NCBI GenBank assembly: GCA_020200095.1
Contig: JAIVJJ010000248.1
Span: forward strand, 1-41,818
DNA from: Acidobacteriota bacterium
Lineage (GTDB): Bacteria; Acidobacteriota; Blastocatellia; Pyrinomonadales; Pyrinomonadaceae
DNA length: 41,818 nucleotides
Direction of reading: 5' to 3'
The notes under the pieces were generated by a model. It was given only the letters and a program-made list of their open reading frames with translations. It searched no databases and was not told where the DNA came from. Position numbers and translations under genes: made by a program. Position 1 is the stretch's first letter, and each line of letters starts with the position of its first letter. Positions 14,351 through 20,551 of this stretch are shown here, in pieces.

Positions 14351-16603
14351 TTATTTACTTTGTGATAAAGAGACTGCTTTATCAATTTCCGCCGCAAAAT
14401 TTTCCATTGTTTTCGCCACAATTGCGATTTGTTCCTGCGCCTCTCGCCAATCTCTCTGCTCGATTGCTTCGCGCACGCCGGGCAAAGTTTTCACGCCATA
14501 TCCGGTGTAAAAGCCGGGCGCGTAAATTTGATGTTTGAACCAACCGCGGCGAGGCAAACCTTCGCCGCGCGTTAAGTTTCGCTCGGTTTTCATCAAAATT
14601 TGGTCGAGAGATTTTTGCGCCGAAGGCAAAATTTGTTTGTTTTTTGACGCCGTTTGATAATTTTTCGCGCTTTCCTGCAATTTCACCAAAGCATTTTGCA
14701 AAGGCGCGAAATTCAGATAAGGAACATTTTCTTTCGGTTTAGGCGCGACAAATTTTTGCGTCGGGTCTTGCACGCCGACAAGCATTCCGTCGGCAAGCAT
14801 CTGATTCATCGTTTTGGTTTCGTCGCGCATCTGGTCGGTCAAAGCCGTAACTTCGCGGACGTAACCGCCGACCGTTTCGGCAAAGTTCGTAAATTCAAAC
14901 GGCAAAACATCGGCGTTTGCTAATCTTAAAACAGCGTGACCGCAGACTTTAGCGAGCGCAATACCATAATCGTAATTCGGGTCTCCGAAGCGTATAAAAT
15001 GGTCGAATGAATCGTAAATTGAATGATACGAGCCGCCGCCGTCTTCGCCGCCGAAGCCGATATTTAATGAAGCAATGCCGAGGTGCTGAAGAAACGGCGT
15101 GTAATCCGAACCCGAACCGAGCGCGGAAATTCGCAAATCATTGCGCTCCATAGTTTCCTTTCGTGCACTCGGCGAGCCGTTGACGATTTGCCGGGCGCGT
15201 GTTCGTTCCCAAACCGTCATTTTCGTTTGCGGGTCGGCGATGTCGCGCCCGACTTCGTTGATAAATTTTTCGAGCGTGTGCGAGCCGCCAATTCCTAAAA
15301 ATCCGCGTCCGTTCGAATCGGTGTTGATATAAACGGCGGCTTTGTTTTTCAATTCCTGGGCGTGTGTTTCCGCCCATTCGGTCGAGCCGAGCAGTCCCGG
15401 CTCTTCGCCGTCCCACGCCGCATAGACGATTGTTCGTTTCGGACGCCAACCGGTTTTGGCAAGTTCGCCGATTGCCCGCGCCTCTTCGAGTTCCGCAACC
15501 AAACCGGAAATCGGGTCATCTGCGCCGTTCACCCAAGCATCATGATGATTGCCCCGAATAATCCATTCGTCGGGAAGTTCCTTGCCACGCATTTTGGCAA
15601 TGACGTTATAAATCGGTTTGATGTCCCAGTTGAATTGGAGTTTGAAATGAACTTTCAGATTATTCGCGCCGCCGAGATGATAAGTTACGGGCAAGGCGCC
15701 GCGCCAGTTTGTCGGGGCAACAGCGCCGCCGAGATTACGGAGAATCGGCAAAGCGTCCGCGTAGGAAATCGGCATTACGGGAATTTTCGTCAACGTCGGC
15801 GCATTCTTTCTATCAAGTCGTTTAACGCCCTTTGTCGAACCGACATTCGGCGTTGTCGGGTCGCCGGGAAAAACCGGCATATCGGCAACCGAGCCGCGCT
15901 GAACGCCGTTTTCGTTGCGCCACGCACCTTTCGGATAAACATCGCCTTGAAAATAACCATCGTCGCGCGGGTCAGAATAAATCAAACAGGCAATCGCGCC
16001 GTGTTCAACCGCCACTTTCGGTTTGATTCCCCGCCAACTTCCGCCGTAACGCGCAATTACAATTTTACCTCTGACGTCAATTCCACGTTTTTCTAATTCT
16101 TCATAATCAGCTGGAACGCCGTAATTGACGTAAACAACATCGCCCGTAACATCGCCGTCAATCGAATAAGCATTATAAGTCGGCAACTGTTCCGATTTTT
16201 GATTTGATGTCGCGTCTTCTTTCAAATCGGGTTCTTCCAGTTTTGCCGTGAATTTTTCCGGCGAAATCATTTCTAAAAGGCGCGTTTTCGGCGTCGGAAA
16301 CAAAACGTCAAACTGCTCGATTTGCGCGTCAAAGCCCCAGGATTTAAAAAGCGAAAGCATAAACTGAGCGTTTTCCTTTCCGTAAGGTGAGCCGACGTGG
16401 TGTGGTCGCGCCGAAAGACGCTTCATCCAATCACGCAGATTTTCGCGTTTTAACGAAACGTCAAATTTTGCTTCGAGAAGTTTTTGTCTGCTAGAATTTT
16501 CGGCGGAAAATCCCATTAAAATTTTCTCGTTCGGTACGGATTGCGCGAAAACGGAAACGGTGGAAAGGATGACGAGAAATAATCGAAGAAATGAATTTTT
16601 CAT
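14351..16603 (-). CDS. Exported M28-family zinc aminopeptidase (glutamate carboxypeptidase II-like)
   Basis: I choose the ATG at 16603, which is preceded by GGAG at eight bases and opens with MKNSFLRLFLVILSTVSVFA, a signal peptide cleaved before QS. The 750-residue protein follows the plan of glutamate carboxypeptidase II/transferrin receptor relatives: a PA domain (GDVVYVNYGVPADYEELEKR, GKIVIARYG), the M28 catalytic domain with RGNHHDAWVNGADDPISG (first zinc His and bridging Asp), WDGEEPGLLGSTEWAE (catalytic Glu and zinc Glu), INTDSNG and a late His in GGSYHSIYDSFDH, then a helical dimerisation domain. It should cut peptides in the periplasm. Length and motifs are normal. It heads a probable transcript with the enoyl-CoA hydratase and restriction enzyme. 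Confidence 0.92.
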   Translation of the reverse strand: MKNSFLRLFLVILSTVSVFAQSVPNEKILMGFSAENSSRQKLLEAKFDVSLKRENLRDWMKRLSARPHHVGSPYGKENAQFMLSLFKSWGFDAQIEQFDVLFPTPKTRLLEMISPEKFTAKLEEPDLKEDATSNQKSEQLPTYNAYSIDGDVTGDVVYVNYGVPADYEELEKRGIDVRGKIVIARYGGSWRGIKPKVAVEHGAIACLIYSDPRDDGYFQGDVYPKGAWRNENGVQRGSVADMPVFPGDPTTPNVGSTKGVKRLDRKNAPTLTKIPVMPISYADALPILRNLGGAVAPTNWRGALPVTYHLGGANNLKVHFKLQFNWDIKPIYNVIAKMRGKELPDEWIIRGNHHDAWVNGADDPISGLVAELEEARAIGELAKTGWRPKRTIVYAAWDGEEPGLLGSTEWAETHAQELKNKAAVYINTDSNGRGFLGIGGSHTLEKFINEVGRDIADPQTKMTVWERTRARQIVNGSPSARKETMERNDLRISALGSGSDYTPFLQHLGIASLNIGFGGEDGGGSYHSIYDSFDHFIRFGDPNYDYGIALAKVCGHAVLRLANADVLPFEFTNFAETVGGYVREVTALTDQMRDETKTMNQMLADGMLVGVQDPTQKFVAPKPKENVPYLNFAPLQNALVKLQESAKNYQTASKNKQILPSAQKSLDQILMKTERNLTRGEGLPRRGWFKHQIYAPGFYTGYGVKTLPGVREAIEQRDWREAQEQIAIVAKTMENFAAEIDKAVSLSQSK

Positions 16604-16742
16604 AAAAAACTCCGCATTCAAAATTTGGCAAACGAGTTTGATTTCGTGCCTGAAATGTTCAAAAAGTTTAATCTCAAATTTGTGGAATAAAATTTAAAGA
16701 GAAACAGATTAATTGTAAAGCGAATGTCAAAAAACTTGCTAG

Positions 16743-17612
16743 CTACTCGGCTAAAAAATCACGCAGAATTTCCGTAACCGTTTCGCTCGCCTCTTGTTGA
16801 ACCCAATGCCCGGCGTCGGGAATGTGAAATTGTTCAAACGGCGCGTCAACCGCTTCACCGACGCCTTTTACCGTTTCGGGTAAAATAGCGTGGTCCTTTT
16901 CGCCGTAAATAAAAAGGGTCGGAACGCGGATTTTTTCCTGCGATTCTGATTTTGAAAAAAGGCGCGTGAAAACATTAGCGCGGTAATAATTTATCATTGC
17001 CGTCAGCGCAAACGGCTCGCTCCAGGATTCTTTGTAACGCTCGATATCTTCAGGCTTAAAAACGTCTTTTTCAGCAGTTGTGTTTTTCAGAGCGTTTTCG
17101 AGCATCGCAAAATTGCTTCGGGTCATTAACCATTCGGGCAATTTCGGAATTTGCAGAAAAAACATATACCAGCTGGCAAGAAATTGTTTGAAAGATTGAT
17201 TTTTGCGCCAAACAGAAATTGGTGGAACTTGTAAAGCGGCAAGTTTCCATACATATTCGGGATGATTTTGAGCTATTGCCCAGGCGACGGCTGCGCCCCA
17301 ATCGTGTCCGACAATCGCTGCATTTTCACGCCTGAAATAATTAATCAAACCGGTTATGTCGTCCACCAATTTATTTATATCGTAATCGGCAATATTGATT
17401 GGCTTGTCCGATAAATTGTAGCCTCGCATATCGGGCGCAATAACTGTATATTCATCGCTCAAAGCAACGAGCTGATGACGCCACGAATACCAAAATTCGG
17501 GAAAGCCATGTAGCAAAATAACGAGCCGTTCTCCGTCACCTGCCGCAGCGTAATGAAGCTTTACACCGCCGATTTGCGCGTAATCAAATTTAATTTTATT
17601 TTCGCCGTTCAT
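16743..17612 (-). CDS. Alpha/beta hydrolase, epoxide hydrolase-like
   Basis: This 289-residue enzyme has the classical order of an epoxide hydrolase/haloalkane dehalogenase-type alpha/beta hydrolase. LLHGFPEFWYSWRHQ (about 33-47) is the HGxP oxyanion motif, DMRGYNLSDKP the next conserved loop, and GHDWGAAVAW (about 102-111) the nucleophile elbow with Asp104 instead of Ser. A helical cap region follows, then FIYGEKDHAILPE with the acid residue and DAGHWVQQE with the catalytic His. The Asp nucleophile and the HGFPE motif favour an epoxide hydrolase over an esterase; the substrate is unknown. Its ATG overlaps the stop of the AtuA-like gene by four bases, so they are translationally coupled. Confidence 0.88.
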   Translation of the reverse strand: MNGENKIKFDYAQIGGVKLHYAAAGDGERLVILLHGFPEFWYSWRHQLVALSDEYTVIAPDMRGYNLSDKPINIADYDINKLVDDITGLINYFRRENAAIVGHDWGAAVAWAIAQNHPEYVWKLAALQVPPISVWRKNQSFKQFLASWYMFFLQIPKLPEWLMTRSNFAMLENALKNTTAEKDVFKPEDIERYKESWSEPFALTAMINYYRANVFTRLFSKSESQEKIRVPTLFIYGEKDHAILPETVKGVGEAVDAPFEQFHIPDAGHWVQQEASETVTEILRDFLAE

Positions 17613-17953
17613 AATAATCCTAAAATTTTCGCGTCCTCGTCAGCTATTTCAATTTTCATTCTGAGCAGCGCGGTTGAAAAAGTTTTGCCTTGCGCGTCGG
17701 TCATTAAAGAAAGTGTTCCGCCGCCTCCGAGCGATTCGTGCAACAGAAAATTTAAGGCTTTTAGATTTGGCAGTTCGAACCGCTCAACCTCGCCTTTGAC
17801 CATTTCGCCGAAATGCGCTTTAACTTTTTCGGCGGTTATTTCCCGCACCAAAAGCGGGTAAAATTCGTCTTTAAGAGCAATAACCCCAACGTTTGCAGTA
17901 TCACCTTTATCGCCGGAGCGGGCATGCGCCAATTTTAAAAGTTCAATTTTCAT
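17609..17953 (-). CDS. AtuA-like ferredoxin-fold C-terminal domain as a separate protein
   Basis: The 114-residue protein matches the C-terminal domain that is normally fused to AtuA/DUF1446 proteins. The typical blocks are LAHARSGDKGDTANVGVIAL at about residues 7-26, the RFELPNLKALNFLLHESLGG stretch and a final strand pair with ALLRMKIEIAD. In many bacteria this domain is the tail of AtuA, a protein needed for growth on acyclic terpenes; its reaction is not known. The AtuA main domain in this window (31133-32500) lacks this tail, so the two are probably partners made from distant genes. Its stop overlaps the start of the alpha/beta hydrolase gene. Confidence 0.8.
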   Translation of the reverse strand: MKIELLKLAHARSGDKGDTANVGVIALKDEFYPLLVREITAEKVKAHFGEMVKGEVERFELPNLKALNFLLHESLGGGGTLSLMTDAQGKTFSTALLRMKIEIADEDAKILGLL

Positions 17954-17957
17954 AAAA

Positions 17958-18446
17958 TTAAGTTTTGTGAAATTTTCGGTTAAGAGTTATAACCCAAACC
18001 ACAACAAAGCAAACAAATGCAAAAAGAAACAGCCAGATTACAGACGGCAAGCGTTGATTTTCACCTAAGTTTGCTTGAAAAATTGTCCAACTTATCATAT
18101 TCAGTAACATTAGAAGTCCGACGCCAAGCCACTCAAATCTATTACGGAAATACTGAAAGGTGTCATTTCTTTTATCTTTTGCTAACCAATAGTTTTTGTT
18201 GGGTAAGTTTATGAAAGAATCGCCCATCTTTTCCGTTAAACGCGGGATGCCAAATGAAATTCCCAAAAATAATAAAAGCAAACCAATGTCAAAAAAAAGC
18301 GAAAACTGTTTAGACATCCAGCCGTTAGCTCTTCCGTCAATACCAAAATGCGTCGCCATTTCGTTAGGCATCTGTGAATAAAAATAAAGAGATTGGCAGA
18401 TGAAAACAGATACTAAAAACAATAAAATTAAACGAGATACTCGCAT
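17958..18446 (-). CDS. DUF1648/SdpI-like membrane protein
   Basis: A 162-residue protein with four predicted membrane helices, at about 5-21, 47-66, 107-125 and 137-155. The first loop reads QMPNEMATHFGIDGRANGWM, the DUF1648 signature (LPxxxxxHFxxxGxxxxxxSK) found in SdpI immunity-type proteins and transporters-like regulators. It is in the inner membrane; its own role is unknown. AGAGGTGA about seven bases before the ATG is a good ribosome site and also contains the stop of the Nudix gene, so the two are co-translated. Confidence 0.75.
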   Translation of the reverse strand: MRVSRLILLFLVSVFICQSLYFYSQMPNEMATHFGIDGRANGWMSKQFSLFFDIGLLLLFLGISFGIPRLTEKMGDSFINLPNKNYWLAKDKRNDTFQYFRNRFEWLGVGLLMLLNMISWTIFQANLGENQRLPSVIWLFLFAFVCFVVVWVITLNRKFHKT

Positions 18447-18449
18447 AAA

Positions 18450-19004
18450 TCACCTCTGCTTTTGATAAATAAAAAGCCAATAAAATGCAGCCAGAACAAG
18501 CGAATGCGTTATTTTTTCATTTTTAATCAAATTTTCAACTTCCGCGAGCGAAACAAGTTTTGTAACAACGCTTTCGTGTTCGTCAAATTTTGTTTTCGAC
18601 GTTATTTCGCAATCAAGCGCAAGAAAGTGGTAAAGCGCGTTATTTTGAATAGCCGGATTCGGATGCGATTTTCCCAGAAAAATTATTTGCCGCGCTTGAA
18701 AACCCGTTTCTTCCAAAAGTTCGCGCCCTGCGGCTGTGTCTGCCGATTCATCCTCGTCAACCATTCCGCCCGGTATTTCCAAAACAATTTCTTCCGCTCC
18801 GTGCCGATATTGTTCTATTAAAACAACTTCGGATTGTTTGGTCAAAGCAATGACATTAACCCAATCGGGATTTTCAAGACAATAAAAAGAACCCTTCTTT
18901 CCGTCACTCGCACGTTGACACAAATCTTCTCTAACTTCAAAAACGCGACAGTCGGCAATCTTTTTTGATTCAATGCGCTTCCAAGTCTCGGGTTTAAGGC
19001 TCAT
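18450..19004 (-). CDS. Nudix hydrolase, ADP-ribose pyrophosphatase-like
   Basis: The 184-residue protein carries a complete Nudix box at residues 80-102: G, five residues, Glu86, seven residues, then RELLEETGF. The EIPGGMVDEDE lead-in and the N-terminal strands VFEVREDLCQ and VNVIALTKQSEVVLIEQYRH are those of ADP-ribose/sugar-nucleotide pyrophosphatases of the NudF type; the array YRHGAEEIVLE supports that. It would hydrolyse ADP-ribose or a related nucleotide sugar in the cytoplasm. It is the first gene of a minus-strand run with the SdpI-like gene directly behind. Confidence 0.87.
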   Translation of the reverse strand: MSLKPETWKRIESKKIADCRVFEVREDLCQRASDGKKGSFYCLENPDWVNVIALTKQSEVVLIEQYRHGAEEIVLEIPGGMVDEDESADTAAGRELLEETGFQARQIIFLGKSHPNPAIQNNALYHFLALDCEITSKTKFDEHESVVTKLVSLAEVENLIKNEKITHSLVLAAFYWLFIYQKQR

Positions 19005-19060
19005 AAAATTTCGATTTCTATTAAAGTTATGTTTAGATAATAAATCAAGTGAGGAAATTT

Positions 19061-19844
19061 ATGCCGCAAAAATTATTTTTTATTTCATTTATCATCGCTT
19101 TGACCGTCGCCGTCGCGTTCGGGCAAAAGACCCTTACTTCTTCACCGAAGCTGTCTCCGACGCCTTTGCCAACTCCATTTTCGATGGAAAATGCTCTTAC
19201 CGAAGCCGAAAAGCAAACCGACGTTTACCGCGAAAATTTCAATAATCTACTCGCCGAAGAAACAAAAACTTTTGAAGAATACAAAAAAGACGGCGCGTTA
19301 AAAAACAGCCGCGCGATTGAATCGAATTTTCTGGTTTACCAATCGGCGAACAATCCCGGTTCGGTCGTCGAATACCGCAACGTCACAAGAGTTGACGGCA
19401 AAACCGTCGGCGACAGCGAAAAACGAGCGCAGGATTTTTTTGAAAAAGTTTTGAAATCTTCGACCGCCGACCAAGAGCTGAAAAAAATTCAGCAGGAAAG
19501 TTCGCGTTACGATAAGAATCTCGACATTTCCGGTCTAACTCTCAATCAAGCACCTGTTTTACTCGCGCATATTCGTCCGTTTTTCGATTTTCAGTTTTTG
19601 GGAAAAGAAAACATCGGTGGAAGTAAAGTCATTATAGACGCCTCTGACCGTTATCAAAACTGATTTTGAATACGAAAAAAGCAATCTGGAAATTGTTTTG
19701 CCGAAAAAAATCACGCTCGTTGATTTCGCGGTTAAACGCAAAGACAAGGAAATTACTGCCGTTCAAGACACGCGGGTTGTGTTTGCGTATTCAAAATTTA
19801 CGAAATCAGATGTGGAAGTAAAATCGGGTGATGTTAAGAATTAA
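19061..19844 (+). pseudogene. Secreted protein of unknown function, middle deleted and frame changed
   Basis: GAGG seven bases upstream supports the ATG at 19061 over the GTG at 19049. The first frame gives a signal peptide (MPQKLFFISFIIALTVAVAF, then GQ) and about 200 residues ending FLGKENIGGSKVIIDASDR before a stop at 19661. In the next frame the text continues VIKTDFEYEKSNLEIVLPKK, ITLVDFAVKRKDKEITAV and a tail ending SDVEVKSGDVKN to a stop at 19842. Both halves look like parts of one beta-rich exported protein: in such proteins a segment with an outer-membrane-lipoprotein-like fold and the IDA turn lies between. VIIDAS may mark where an upstream strand has been joined to a downstream IDA turn. 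I infer loss of some tens of codons plus a frame change. The protein family has no known function. Confidence 0.65.
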
Positions 19845-19922
19845 GATTTGTGCCTGCGGTTAGGCTGATCCGTGAAATATTTTTAACCTTAATTCATTTT
19901 ATTTATATTGTTTTCTTAAAAA

Positions 19923-20129
19923 TCATTTCAAACCTCTCAAAAGTATCGCGTCGTGTTTCCAACCGCCCTGCGCGACGGCGAAACTTTTTCCGTCGGGCGA
20001 CTAGGCAAAAGCGCCGATTTTACCTTTACCCAAGCCTGAAGTTGTTCGACTATCGCCGCCGTCAACCGGTAAGAGCAGAAAATTAGCGCCGTCCTTATCG
20101 AAGAAAACTTGAGTCAGAAAACCGCCGCC
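19923..20129 (-). pseudogene. C-terminal remnant of a WD40/PD40-type Ser/Thr kinase
   Basis: On the minus strand a frame reads GGGFLTQVFFDKDGANFLLL, then PVDGGDSRTTSGLGKGK, a TAG at 20001-20003, and SPDGKSFAVAQGG ... DAILLRGLK to a TGA at 19923-19925. FAWSPDGKSLAVxxG followed by DxVLIxxFK is the usual last beta-propeller blade and tail of acidobacterial kinases with WD40-like repeats; the TAG replaces the expected Trp codon. No kinase domain is present. Upstream the frame merges with a different gene start (20095-20196). Confidence 0.65.
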
Positions 20130-20196
20130 CGATGCCGCTCGATGCGCCGAAAATCACAACTACTTGTTCATTGATTGGTTTTAATTTGATTTTCAT
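20095..20196 (-). pseudogene. N-terminal remnant of a short-chain dehydrogenase
   Basis: From an ATG at 20196, with AAGGAA just ahead, the frame reads MKIKLKPINEQVVVIFGASS followed by GIGR, the Rossmann glycine motif GASSGIG of the short-chain dehydrogenase family. After that the sequence runs out of frame into the kinase C-terminal remnant and stops after 33 codons. The rest of the dehydrogenase, including the Tyr-x3-Lys active site, is absent. A deletion has joined two unrelated genes. Confidence 0.6.
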
Positions 20197-20246
20197 TTTC
20201 CTTCCCTTTGTTCGTTGATTCTTGTAAAAATTCTATCCGGCGAAAT

Positions 20247-20366
20247 TCATTCAAAATTATTGATTAGAATAACGTCCCGGTTGCAAATTTCGCCCGTGAC
20301 GCCCGCGCCGACCTTTCTGACGATGCGGCAATGTGATAGCTTTGTGTCCGGTAAAAGTCCCTGCAC
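20247..20366 (-). pseudogene. Mini-gene: kinase N-terminus joined in frame to a kinase C-terminus
   Basis: A 39-codon frame from GTG at 20366 reads VQGLLPDTKLSHCRIVRKVG then AGVTGEICNRDVILINNFE. The first part matches the start of acidobacterial Ser/Thr kinases ([18 protein letters not shown], the glycine-rich ATP loop, with VTG for GMG). The last part matches the extreme C-terminus of the WD40-type kinases (TxRDVVLIxxF). Everything between, normally some 800 residues, is missing, yet the two ends are in frame. It cannot be a kinase. Whether it is translated is unknown. Confidence 0.55.
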
Positions 20367-20379
20367 ATTTTTTCAATCT

Positions 20380-20505
20380 TCACGGAAAACCGACCCGTCT
20401 CAACAACTCCTGAAATTGCGGGTCGCTGCGGAAAAAGTCAAAATTCGTCTGTTTGTTCAATTCGTTCAACACAACGGCATTATTCTGAATGACTTTTTCA
20501 GCCAT
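20380..20505 (-). pseudogene. Composite remnant ending in a TPR-kinase C-terminus
   Basis: A 41-codon frame reads MAEKVIQNNAVVLNELNKQT then [21 protein letters not shown]. The last 15 residues match the C-terminus of the 1842-residue kinase ([16 protein letters not shown]), and the underlying DNA is identical over 30 bases at 20382-20411 and 23300-23329. The N-terminal 24 residues are not part of that kinase family and I do not recognise them; they may be the start of another deleted gene. This looks like a third joined start-and-end remnant in 500 bases. Confidence 0.5.
20382..20411. repeat. 30-bp direct repeat, copy 1
   Basis: Identical to 23300-23329. It encodes (minus strand) the ELLRRVGFP end of a TPR-type kinase. 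Copies this long can serve homologous recombination between tandem kinase genes, which would delete what lies between. Confidence 0.85.
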
Positions 20506-20551
20506 TTGAAAACTTGTTCTTTTCGAGTCCGGTTTTAGGACTGGCACACAA

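Noticed and set aside
15362-16096. 244-codon open frame on the + strand
   Set aside because: It is antisense to the M28 peptidase and shows no family motif.
20215-20538. 107-codon open frame on the + strand
   Set aside because: The minus strand of the same stretch holds recognisable kinase ends, so the + frame is a shadow.
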